From NCBI GenBank assembly GCA_020055645.1, contig CM034546.1:133507875-133571874 (forward strand): 64,000 bases of DNA, read 5' to 3'. This document shows positions 25,887-37,179 of the stretch, in pieces. The notes beneath the pieces are model-generated. The model made no database searches, was not told the DNA's origin, and saw only the letters and a program-made list of their open reading frames with translations. Each line of letters begins with the position of its first letter. Position 1 is the first letter of the stretch. A program made the position numbers and the translations under genes. Source of the stretch: Tomocerus qinae. Its lineage: Eukaryota > Arthropoda > Collembola > Entomobryomorpha > Tomoceridae.

Positions 25887-26196
25887 CTAAAAAATACAAA
25901 TAGATAATTCAATTAACATTTAGCCATTGCAAAATTGCAATTAGTGTTTTATTTTAGGCGGCTTTTTACATTTTGGCTATCCACCTGAGCCTATAATTAT
26001 CCACAATGGTATAAAATTTCCTACACTATTCATTAGTAATACTCCTTTCGATAAAATAGATCCTTATTACTTATGAGTTCAAAGTAGTTTAGTGAATGAG
26101 ACCGAATGATAAAGCTCCAAGTAAAATATTTCGGGTGTAAAGGTAATCATGCATTTAAATTTTTTTTATTATTATAGTTTTTTAGGAAATATAAAC

Positions 26197-26337
26197 TTTA
26201 TTATTAATGTGGCTGCTGCCTTTATAAATGCTTTATAAATGTCTTTACATAAAATGTTTATCGGTATATCTTCGATGTTGCCTTGTGGGGTGTGGTTATG
26301 CACATTCTCAACTGAATTGTCGATATTTATAGTATGA
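26197..26337 (-). pseudogene. Broken first exon of XKR copy C
   Basis: Aligns with the 126-bp first exons of copies B and D (translated core IDNSVENV, NHTPQ, NIEDIP). It has no initiation codon, and an insertion before the donor changes its length from a multiple of three. It lies about 310 bp upstream of exon 2 of copy C. Confidence 0.7.
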
Positions 26338-26385
26338 AAGTATATAGTATAGTATAGTATATAGTATAGTATATAGTTAAATATA
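26338..26385 (+). repeat. TATAG-type microsatellite
   Basis: Irregular tandem TATAG/TATATAG units directly abutting the 5' side of the broken copy C exon 1, where copies B and D carry the start codon. Confidence 0.8.
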
Positions 26386-26952
26386 CTAATAATGATTTCG
26401 ATAAAGGCAAATAAAACCAGAACGAAATTTTTGTTTTGGTCCTATTTCAGCTAACGACATTTATGCACATTTAGTATATACTCTGTAGATGAATTCATTA
26501 TCATTCGCTGACCCGTTCCTATCTAAGTTAGATCCTCCACTGCATTCATTCATGCACCAAAACACTACTGGAAGATCTTAAGAAATTCGTCTTGTAGACA
26601 ATCAGCTTCTCATCGAATGATGCCGTTATAGCAACGTATAATAAACGTTAAGAGCTAGAGTAAAAAAAATACAAACATGTTTACTGCTCAGGGCTGTATC
26701 TTGTTGAAAGCTCATTCTTATTTTATGCTTATTCATTCATGGAATCACACGAATATTATGATATTATGATATCACCTTATACTGTTCAAATTGGTGATTC
26801 CACATATTATAATGTCTCGCTCAGTATGGAATGTATTAGTTAGGACTACAATTCATACATTAAATATGAATACTCGCTATCATAATTTTGATTGGTAATA
26901 TTAACATACGATATAAATTAATTGTGCTAGAACTATATAGAAAGAAACAAAC

Positions 26953-27076
26953 TTGATAGGTGTGGCTGCTGCAGTTGTTGCAACTTGCCGGTGTATCGTC
27001 GATTGTTGCCTTGTGTGGTGGAATTTTGCACATTCTCGTTAACTGAATTATTGATATTTATATTGCGTAAGGACAA
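26953..27076 (-). pseudogene. Orphan XKR first exon
   Basis: A second exon-1-like block upstream of copy C, closer in sequence to copy B exon 1 (shared TATTGCGTAAGGACA end). The start ATG is replaced (TTG) and an extra base shifts the NIEDIP region. No exons 2-6 follow it, so it is probably left from a lost XKR gene or an unequal exchange. Confidence 0.75.
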
Positions 27077-28091
27077 TTATTTAATGCTACTAATTTAATA
27101 GTGTCGGTAATTAGTTTCTGTAATGTTAAACTTGAAAGAAACACAAACAGTTTTCCATTGATGGAATTGAAAAATAATTTGCAAAAGACGTGTACAAGGA
27201 GGTTTTGGCGTACTCAGTATTTAAACCATCAATGACAATGCATTTACATACTTGTACTCATCTACAATGTAGAGTTTAGATTACTATATTTCGATCATGA
27301 GCACTCAGCTCCAGACTGCTGGCTGAGATTACTCATCCGCTCTTGATTTTTCTTTGGGGTTGCTTCCACCCTATGCATCCATGAACTACATTAACATCAC
27401 AGAAATCGCTTGTACTAATAATATTAATTTACAATACACTGGAAGCTTTTCATCTAATGATGTCATGAATTGATAATACACTAACAAAACAACGCATACT
27501 GAACGTTGAGAGCGGAAGACAAGTTTGGGGTCAGTACTTACTTGTTACAAAGACTGCCACAGTGTCCGATGATGAACAAAATGATCATGCCATACTGTTA
27601 ATCTTACTCATACTCAGGTTGGGTCGTTGTAAGTAGATCCATTTGATTTTATATATTGTCATTGTCGTACATGGATAATGGCTAGTAAATGTTTTAAACA
27701 TATTTTTTAAAGTAAATTATCAATATCAAAGAGGAAGAAGTAAAAATGTAGCCAATATATCCAAGAACATCAAAAAGTGTCATTAGTCAATACTATTGTC
27801 AAAGAAAGTGGATGAGAATTTTCAATAGGGAATGTTTATTAACGGATTTTGTTAATACTAAGACAATTACGAAAGCCACTTTTTAGAGTACGTAAAGGGC
27901 AACAATTGTATTTTTTGCTCATGTTTACTTTCAAGTAAGTGTGTATTTACCAAAGTATCAAATACCGCGTGCTATAAAGTACATTCCATAAATTTCAATA
28001 ATTGCCGTACAAAAATAGTGTAGGGAATCGTAAATAAAAAATTCCCAAAATACTCCTTTTTAGCTATTTGAAAACTATAATGTGATTAACG

Positions 28092-28200
28092 TCAAATCAA
28101 ATCAAATCAAAGCTTTATTGTCAAGTTGTTCAGAAATATCAAAACATGATACACTGTTCTCCTGCCTCAGACAAAAAACCGTAAAATTAAAATTAATTTA
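28092..28200 (-). mobile_element. LINE-like 3' tail fragment
   Basis: Read on the minus strand, CAATAAAGC is followed by TTTGA repeats, the usual 3' end of some non-LTR retrotransposons. The related spacer near 23.75 kb lacks it, so it inserted after duplication. The 5' boundary is uncertain, and no reverse transcriptase is present. Confidence 0.5.
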
Positions 28201-28676
28201 CCGACTTCGACTTCATACTCCTGCGCTGCGATCTGCCAGCTGCCTTGTAGAATAACTCAGTCAGACTCGGCTCAAGGCACTCAAATATAACTACTACCAG
28301 TTCTACCGTCTGGATAATGCAAGTGCAATTGTGAATCAAATTGTCAGAATTATAGCAATTTGTCACGGATGTTGCACATTTGGCAAAAATAATCGGTTCA
28401 TATCATTTCCATAGAACAGAGTAACCAAACAATAATGCAAATGTTAGAAAGAAAGACATCCATACTATAAGCCCCAGAAATGCAGATAGTCTAGACCTTG
28501 ATTACAACATAACCAAATGTAAAGTAAAGTAATTATGTACTATATTTTTAAAGATTGCAGAAATTCGACAAATATAATAATACATGTCTATGATAAATAC
28601 TCATGAGTTGTTTCAAGCAGTTGTTAGACCACTAGCTATTCATGAATAAAACCAATGCGGATATAAAAAGAATAAT

Positions 28677-28682
28677 TTTATT
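28677..28682 (-). promoter_or_regulatory. Polyadenylation signal of XKR D
   Basis: Minus-strand AATAAA about 195 nt after the copy D stop codon. Confidence 0.45.
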
Positions 28683-28876
28683 ACTCGAAAACGAGATTTT
28701 TTAAATTATTACAAATAAAAATGTTTCAATATAATAATTTTGGGAAAGAAATCAAATACTATTTTACATGTTCACTGTGCTATGTCCAACTTAAAAAAAC
28801 TTGTAAACTGATTTTTCCATCAAACGGAGACTTATGACAATACGAGAGAAAAAATTGCCCTTAAACGTTTAGGACT

Positions 28877-31586
28877 TTAAATATTATTTGGATTACTAAC
28901 ACTTCGCAACTCTTTAAAAAGGCCTAAAACAGTAAACTCATTACGGTAGGATTCTAAATGTTTTTCAATATTGGTTTTACAAATCGCCATTTCAACTTCC
29001 CTAAAATATTTTCCATGAATCACTAGTATCACAAAGCCAAAGCCGAATCCAAACTGAGGAGTTAAAATCAAAGGGGAGTCGTCGTAAACGCAAATACAAA
29101 GAACTAGGGAAATAACATGTTCAACAAGATAAATTAAATGGACAAATATGAATTTCTTCTCGATTCGAGGTTCCGTAATAGATATATATACAAATGTATG
29201 GGGGAATGTCCTAATTCCTATCCTTAATGGAGAAAAATTCGCAAAAATATTCGTAAAATCTTCTAAAACGTACCAAACAGCCATAATCATCCAATGAACC
29301 CCACAGAACATAAAAAAATACAATGTACTTTTTTCAAATACCCAAACGAGAGTGAATAAACGGACGCCTGCAATAATATTACATATTATAAATTAATTGA
29401 GTTTAATTATAGCATTAAAAATCACATACTACACTATATTGCTTACCTAGAACAAGAGAGTATCCGAAAATCATCAAGACCAAACTCCAAAGCGAAATCA
29501 CAGGTTTTTCAATCAGAGATGACCCATTGGCATAAGCTTTATACGCAAAACTAATGGCACAGCTACATCCCATCATCGAAAAGAATACAGTCATACAAGT
29601 TTGTGCAGTTACTGAAAAAGTTTCACAAATAAAATAATTTTATTATGTAGTATAATAATTTTAACAATTTTATTTAAAAACAATGAAATAACTGAAATAC
29701 TTTTTCCGTTGAAAGGACCATCGGGATCGCCATATTGATGAATGGCAATATACATTTGTAGAAATATCTGGGGAAGAGTTTCCATTGTGGCTTCTATTAG
29801 TCCCATGACGCGAAGGTGTCCCAACACCCGACTTACTTGGCCATAAAATTTTGCATTGTATGTAGGAAGAGTAGAGAGATATTTCCCATTTACAGAAAAA
29901 AAGTACTGCACCGCTGTGTACCACAAATACTTCAAATTTCTGAAAAATTAGAATAAAAAGGTTAACATTAAAAAATAATATTTTATTACAGCATTAGTTT
30001 TATTTTATTATTATGAAAAAAATAAAATTACGTTTAATTAATTTTTTCTCAGGAACAACAAAAACCGTTAGTAACTTACAATAGAAGTGGAGGTAGAAGC
30101 AGAAGAGATAAAACACATTCTCGCATCACAGTAAAAATTAATCTGCAAGTTACGCTTCCATTTCCATTCTTGTTCCTGTTATCGTATTTACTGTAAAAAT
30201 GTTTAAAAGTAAATCATATTATGCGATAGTATTCAACGAAGCAAAAATAAGTATTTTGCGTTGAACAAATATTATCATTTGGATTAGAAATATTGAAACT
30301 CGTATTGTTTACCAAAACATGGAATTTAAATCTTTTAGAAGTTAAGATTGAAGCTAGAGGGAATTTGAGGTTTGAAAATTAATTTATACTTTTCAAAGGA
30401 AGCAATTGTATTAACAGAATTATTTTGGAATTTCTAAGAATTTGTTTTTCTTAGAATTAAATTAACTATTGGTGCATGAATTTGCAACATTTTCGTATTA
30501 CTTACCAAACGCAGAGCCAAAGGGCTGTAATCAGAGAGGGTAAGAAGACAAACGAAATAGTCAAGAAGAAGTACTTCCAATGGTCATTTTGGTAGTAAAA
30601 TGCGGCCATGTAAATGTCTGAACCAACATCAAAAATGTAAACCGAAATACCAAAAATAATCAACAACAGATCCACAAGAGTTACATAGTTCGTTATTTCT
30701 CCATTTTCAGAATTTGAAGAAGGGTCATCGAGAAGACTGGAACACGTGGCTGGTTGTTCTGACTCATGTTCACACTCGGTGTTCTCATTCTTGGAAATAG
30801 GTAATAAAATAAACATTTAGATATTGCTCTCAGTGTTTTATTTTAGCCGGCTTTTTTATATTTTAGCCAGCTACCTGGCCTATAATGGCCCACAATGGTA
30901 TAAAATGGCCATATGCTCTACAAAATTCATTACTCTTCTCGAAAAAGTGCTCCATTATTAACTTTAAGTTCAAATTTAATTAATATTAATTAATATTTTA
31001 ATTAATATTTTAATTAATATTTTAATTTTAAGCTTTAGTGAATCCAGAATGGATTAGAATTAACGGTTGAAATTTTAAAAACTTAAATTAATGTAGTGAT
31101 CTGGAGAAATATGAGGTAAGTAGGAAAAATTACACACCATCTATTACTTTGAAATATTGTGTGGGGTGCTATTGCTAATAATGGGTCTTGGGGGTGACGT
31201 AAGACTTATCGCTAACAAAACATTTGTGCAAAAAAGTTTTTTGTAGCCACAAAGACCCATTATCTTCACAATGAGCGTGAAGTGACACACTGCAAGTTTA
31301 TCTCACATTAGTCACATTATCATTATCATTCTAGTACCATACCATAGGCTAATAGATGTCTTAGACTTCAACAAGTAAAGGAATTCATGACAAGGCTGCA
31401 AGACAATAGGCCTAAGGGTAATCATTTACTTATGAACATATATTTTTAGAAAATACAAACTTTATAGCTGTGGCTGCTGCCGTTGTTACATAAAATGTTT
31501 GTCGGTATCTCTTCGATGCTGTTTTGTGGGGTGTGGTTATCCACATTCTCAACTGAATTGTCGGTGTTTATAATAGAAAAAGTCAT
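28877..31586 (-). CDS. XK-related membrane protein, copy D (reference intact copy)
   Basis: Six exons on the minus strand: 31461-31586, 30506-30789, 30080-30190, 29701-29939, 29447-29611 and 28877-29367; 471 residues. All junctions are GT-AG and in phase. Residues 1-42 are a polar N-terminus (MTFSIINTDNSVENV...). Exon 2 adds an acidic, serine-rich linker and two membrane segments (LLLIIFGISVYIFDVGSD, FLTISFVFLPSLITALWL). Exon 4 (about 174-254) carries LGHLRVMGLIEATMETLPQI and FLQMYIAIHQYG, the family signature. Exons 5 and 6 add GCSCAISFAYK, FTLVWVFEKS and three to four further membrane helices ending RNEFTVLGLFKELRSV. Family role: phospholipid scrambling at the plasma membrane or partnership with VPS13 lipid-transfer proteins. 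The first-exon donor is weak (AAA|GTTTGT) but conserved in position across copies. Confidence 0.88.
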
Positions 31587-31689
31587 TTGAAATTATATGT
31601 TAATAATAATTTCGATAAATGTAGATAAAACTTGAATCAAAATTTTGTTTTGCTGTTCTATTTCAGCTAACAAATAATTAATGTACAGA

Positions 31690-32460
31690 CCACGTAGCGG
31701 CAGAATGTACCGTACTAATGCCAACAAAAACGACACACACATGCATTTTTATAGCCTGAAGCTATATAGATGAATGCATTATTATTCACTGCTCCATTCC
31801 ACTCTAAGTTAGTTTCTTAGGTACTCCACTGCATTCATTCATGTACCAAAACAATACTACACTATTTGAAGACCTTAAGAAATTCGTCTTGTAGACGAGA
31901 GGCTTCTCTTCGGATCATGCCATAATATAGCAAACGAAAACGTATACTGAACGTTAACAGCCAGAGAAAAACAATTGCAAACTTGTTTCAGGGCTGTTTC
32001 TTTTGCAGGGTAAGTCTCGTCATAGTAATATTATGGTTATTCATGGCTTCACATGATATGATGTCAACTGATGGTTAAAATGGTCATTCCACTTTAATGT
32101 TAAATGTTTTAGGAATGTGTTAGGTAGGACTATGTCCATTGACTTACTAAAATCAAAGTAGGTAGTCAATCTAATTAACGACAACTACGCCATGCATCAC
32201 TAAGCAATTCAATTTATTTTATTAGTTGGTGACGTATGTTGATGAGAGTGAGAACGTTTAGATTCATTTACATATTTATTACCTCACTCAACAGTGTAAT
32301 GTATATGGCATACATAGTCGTCTGCCAGTTTATCCTGATTGTTTACAGTATACATCTCACACATAACAAGAAACATAAAATCATAATTTCTACCTGTTCT
32401 AAATCCTATGTTTTGTTGTTATTTTTTGACAGGGTTAAATGATGTAATTGTCAAATAAAT
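31690..32460. repeat. Duplicated 5' flank of XKR D
   Basis: Matches the copy B flank (21.9-22.2, 22.6-22.8 and 23.0-23.3 kb) and the copy C flank (26.45-26.9 kb) in the same order. Short open frames here are not conserved. Confidence 0.7.
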
Positions 32461-34522
32461 TGTTAAACTAGAGCTAACAATTTATGGAAGGAATGAAGTT
32501 TTTGTAAATTTTTGATAATTACCTCGATTATTTAAGCATCCCAATAAGTAAAGCTGTTTGTACTTATGTCGCATGTCTCTATCTATCTAACTACTAGCCG
32601 GTAACAGGACCCAGGCTCTGTTATAACCAAAGCTATTGACAAAGATCAATGATTAAAGCTGTTTTCCAGTACATCATCATTTATTGATGAGAAATATCAT
32701 ATGTTTAAGCTCGAAAAATACATTTAAACATTGTCATTACTTTTTGTAGTTGGGAAAGATCGCTCCCGTAGTAAGGATATTAGGCCAAATTTTCTCATGA
32801 CTTTGTATTTTCCATATTTTGCAATACAAACTATCCTATGAGTTATACAATCGTTGTGTTCATAGCCTGGCCGTATAAAGGTCCCAACTCGGTAGCCATT
32901 ATATGTTTCTAACAATTGTATTTTACATGCTATGTGTATACAATTAATAGTTGACATTCAGGCAAAACACAATTGTAGACAGAAAATATTGGCCCGTGTG
33001 TTTCCCAATTTAAAAAAAGATTTGAACAGTTTTTGATAGCTAGGAAAGATGAAAATCAATAAAAGGAAATTTAAAAATTGTGTTTAAATAAAAGGTAAAC
33101 ATTATCACATTGGCGTCCACCTCAGAATTGCATGAAAACTTTCGACGAAGAAAAGATTCAAATGTTAAAGAAGATGTACAGGGATTTTGGGTGGAACATT
33201 CAAATGAAAATTTTAAATAAATGTTTTTAGTACAAGAAAAAATAATTTAGGGCATTTTTGGGGTAATATAAGACTCAAAACGTAACATTTGACCTAGAGA
33301 TATCTATTGCCAACCGACTGAAATGGTAGATTGCCAACTAATTTCCATAAAAGTACAAACTCAATGTTTAATGAAAACTATTATGTTTATTACAAATACG
33401 TTTACATACTATTTATATACAATTAATTGTTAACATTTTGTCTACAGACAATTGTGATAATTGCCATATTTTAGTCATATAACAAAAATGCAATCGTTGA
33501 TGAGACAATGTCAAAATTCTAGTAATTTGACCTTATACGTTCCTAGCCAAAGTCAAATATAAAAATAGCATGTGCTATGATTTTCTGTTGTTTAGTCTCG
33601 AAGATACACTGTATATTATAGATAAGATATACTATGTACCGTACGTGTATGTTTATGCTTTTAGAGGTGTTATTTCATTGTATACCTAAATAATTGTAAT
33701 TATTAAACTACTTCAATTGAAATTATCGAAATAAAGATTTTAAATGGTGTGGAACAAAATGTTTTTATTACTTTATTTTAGATACATTATGTTTCGCTGT
33801 ATTTACTTCGAAATCTAGAATAAATATTAATTTGCATTTACTTTGTGACTTACAAATGGTAAAAACAACAATAGCTTGGAAAGTAATACTTTAGACTACT
33901 AATGTTTTAAAGAATAAATACCTTTAAGTAGGTAATTAAAAATATAAAATTGCTTTCTAGTGAAATAGGAACATCAAATATAGTTGACAGGTATGTTCGT
34001 ATATGCTATATGGGGAGTACTGCCTCACTACAGAGTGATAGTAGTACTTGCATTAAAGTACTTGCACACCCGTTCTGTTGTAAGTTAGTATATATTGAAG
34101 CCAGTATATTTCAAGCCTGAGTAATGCAGAACGGAGGTTCGATTCCTGAATTGAGCATCAAATAATTTTTTATCTTTACTTAATACACCCGATTGCTTAA
34201 ATACGGTTGTGCAAGTACTTTAATTCATAACCTTTTTTCCAAAAATTTTTTTGAGAACCCCTTTTGTTCTTTTCGTTTTCTTTATGCAGGACATGCATCA
34301 GCAAAGTTGTGAAGTTAAGTCATTACAATACAATGTATTAAGTTGCACATTGTGAGGCATCGTTACTCCTCGAAAATAGTTACAACTCGGTCTAGTTTGA
34401 GGAAGTTTCTGATAGCATAGTTTAGCCCGAATATGTGTGCAATATACTTTTCCAACAAAAAGAATCCTCATGCTGATCATTAATCCGAGCGAGAGTACCT
34501 ACTACCCAGCAAGTAATCTGTA
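32461..34522. other. Intergenic, no gene seen
   Basis: AT-rich spacer. A tRNA B-box-like GGTTCGATTCC sits at about 34133-34143 after a weak A-box-like motif and before a run of T, but the stems do not pair. No coding region is supported. Confidence 0.4.
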
Positions 34523-36859
34523 CTAAACTGTCTTGCAGGGTTCGAACTCCTGTGTCCAACAGCAATGACGAAGTCCACCACATGCGCTACTAATCAAGCT
34601 ACGGATGCCTAGCGGAGGAACATTATTCGTATTACCAACATTATGCAACTCTCTAAAAAGGCCTAAAACTGTAAACTCATTACTGAAGGCTTCTACATGT
34701 TTCACAATGTTAGTTTCACACATTTTCATTTCTGGTTCCCTAAAGTATTTGCCATGAAGGACTAAAATCACAAAGCCACAAACAAATCCAAATTGAGGAG
34801 TTAAAATCAAGAGGGAGTCGTCGTAAACATGAACACAAAGAATTAGAACGATAATATGTTGAATGAAATACATTAAATTAACATATATAAATTTTTTGTC
34901 GATTCGGGTTTCGGGGATGATGATGTAGAGGAAAATGTGAGGGAAACATCTCATGGTCACTCGAAAGGGAGAAAAATCGGGAACATGGTTTGCAATGTCT
35001 GTTAAGACATACCATATAACCATAATCACCCAATTCACTCCACAAAACAGAAAGAAATAAAATGTACTTTTTTCAAATATCCAAACGATAGTAAACAAAC
35101 GGGCGCCTGAAATATAAATTATTAGAGTTTTATATAGAGTACTATTATAATACATATTAAGAATCATATATTTATTATAATAGTATGCGTACCCAGAACA
35201 AGAAAGTATCCGAAAGTTATCAAGACTAAGCTCCAAAGTGAAATTACAGGTTTTTCAATCAGGGATGATGCATTGGCATATGCTTTATAGGCAAAACTAA
35301 TTGCACAGCTGCATCCCATCATCGAAAAGAAAATAGTCACGCATGTTTGTGCAGTTACTATAAAAACAGATTTCCTTGGTTGAGATATTTAGAAAATAGT
35401 TTCAAATATAAATGACAGTTTAAATACTTTTTCCGTTGAATGGACCATCGAGATCGCCGTATTGATGAATGGCAATATACATTTGTAGAAATATCTGGGG
35501 AAGGGTTTCCATTGTAGCTTCTATTAGTCCCATGATGCGAAGATGCCCCAACAGCCAATATATTTGGTTGTCAAATTTTGAATTGTATTTAGGAAGAGTA
35601 GATAGATATTTCCCATTCACAGAAAAAAAGTACTGCACAGCTGTGTACCATAAAATCTTCAAATTTCTGAAAAATGTCAATCAATATTAATAATAACATA
35701 ATAAATCTAATACTACGAAATTTTAATTTTTCGAAAAGAACAATGTTTATTTACTTACAAAAGAACCGGAGATAGAAGCATAATAGACAGAATACAGTCG
35801 CGCAGCATGGTGAGAATAAATCGCCCAGTTACCCGGCTACTTTCATGTGCAGTCTCGCGGGCGTATTTGCTAAAAACAATAGATGACATCCATGTACAAA
35901 TAAATTTTAAGTAATTGATAATGTTTGAAACTTCGTTCTGTGATATAATATTTTGTAGAATAAGTCAATATATCTAAATACAATCAAAAAGTCACAAATC
36001 CATCATTTTCCATAATTGTCACTAAATTTTTACTTACCAAGAGCATAGCCAAAGGGCTATAATGAGAGACGGTACGAAGACAAACAAAATAGTCAATAAG
36101 AAGTATGTCCAATACTCAGTTTGATAGTATAATGCTGCCATGTAGATATCGGAACCAACATCAAAAATGTAAACCGAAATACCAAAAATAATCAACAGCA
36201 GATCCACCAGAGTTACATAGTTCATTATTTCTCCATTTTCAGAATTTGAAGAAGGGCCGTCAAGAAGACTGGAACACGGGGTTGGTCGTCCTGAGTCATT
36301 TTCACACTCGGTGGTCCCATTCTGTGGAGAAGTTATATAGAATTAATATAAGAAACAAGCCGGTAGATTAACCACTATCAGTTGAGTTCTAACGTTCTAA
36401 GGGTATTATGATTCGGATTACTGGTAGAAAATTATTAAGCTTTATTGTGATTTAATTTTGAGGTTGTTCCTTTTCATATGACAAAATAATATTACAGATT
36501 GTTTAACTCTTATGAAGTATAACATAAGAATAGGAATTTATTCTAATCAATTTAAAAGAGCCAAGTTTGATGGGCAAACCTAAAATGCAAAAGCTTCCCA
36601 TTTCGTACCCTGATCTTTCTATAGCAATTTTTATACAATTTAAATTTACATTTTGAATAGGCATTCAAGATACAATTTCAGTCTGGTAAGTAGGAATGGA
36701 AATAGTATCCACGCATAATAATTATATTATATTTATATGGAAAATTGAGCAATTAATGGTTTACTCACTATTTATATTTTATTACTGTTTTAAGATGAGA
36801 CAAACTTTATTGATGTGGCTGCTGCGGTTGTTATGTAAAATGTTTATCGGTATCTGCAT
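34523..36859 (-). CDS. XK-related membrane protein, copy E
   Basis: Minus-strand exons 36806-36859 (start uncertain), 36038-36321, 35759-35869, 35428-35666, 35193-35357 and 34523-35106. The ancestral ATG at 36939-36941 opens a frame with a four-base insertion and stops early, so I chose the downstream in-frame ATG at 36857 (MQIPINILHNN), giving 478 residues. Exons 2-6 are intact: NYVTLVDLLLIIFGISVYIF, ETLPQIFLQMYIAIHQYG, FTIVWIFEKSTFYFF, RNEFTVLGLF-type tail (here SNEFTVLGLF). Exon 3 is of the KYARET subtype shared with F and G. Unlike its paralogues, which stop within a few residues of the GNTNN region, this copy continues for about 27 residues through a tRNA-like sequence (ISSACGGLRHCCWTQEFEP). 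Predicted multi-pass plasma-membrane protein. Confidence 0.78.
34530..34612 (-). mobile_element. tRNA-like (SINE-type) sequence inside XKR E coding end
   Basis: On the minus strand an A-box-like TAGCTTGATTAG (near 34601-34590) and a B-box GAGTTCGAACCC (near 34549-34538) lie about 50 nt apart, as in tRNA genes and tRNA-derived SINEs. The acceptor ends do not pair, so it is not a working tRNA. The terminal codons and stop of copy E lie in it. Confidence 0.5.
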
Positions 36860-37120
36860 ATCTTGGATGTTGTTTTGTATTGGTGGTGCAGTTATCCCCA
36901 TTTTTAAATATATTATTGGTGTTTATATTGCAAAAGCTCATTTGGAGCTATAGTAACTTAATTTTGACGAGAAGGAAATTTTAATACAATTTTTGAATGA
37001 AATACAAACTATTTTTCCAAGATGATGTTCACACAGTTTACACAAAATTAACACGATGCGTAGTTCCACCGCAGTCAATGACTGACTCACACGTGTAGTG
37101 CAACGTCAATTTATATACCA

Positions 37121-37176
37121 ACCGTCCTAGGAAACCGTCCTAGGACGGTCCTAGGAGACCGTCCTGCCTAGGGCAG
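37121..37176. repeat. Cluster of CCTAGG palindromes upstream of XKR E
   Basis: Four overlapping ACCGTCCTAGG-type motifs occur in alternating orientation, including a perfect 16-bp palindrome ACCGTCCTAGGACGGT at 37134-37149. The cluster is about 190 bp upstream of the ancestral copy E start, in its presumed promoter. It is much richer in G+C than its surroundings. Confidence 0.75.
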
Positions 37177-37179
37177 TTA

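Noticed and set aside
34095-34150. Possible tRNA gene (GGTTCGATTCC B-box, T-run terminator)
   Set aside because: The T stem and acceptor stem do not pair and the A-box is poor; at best a decayed tRNA-like sequence.
36696-36953. 85-residue hydrophobic plus-strand frame
   Set aside because: It is antisense to the XKR E first exon, whose minus-strand reading is shared with paralogues.
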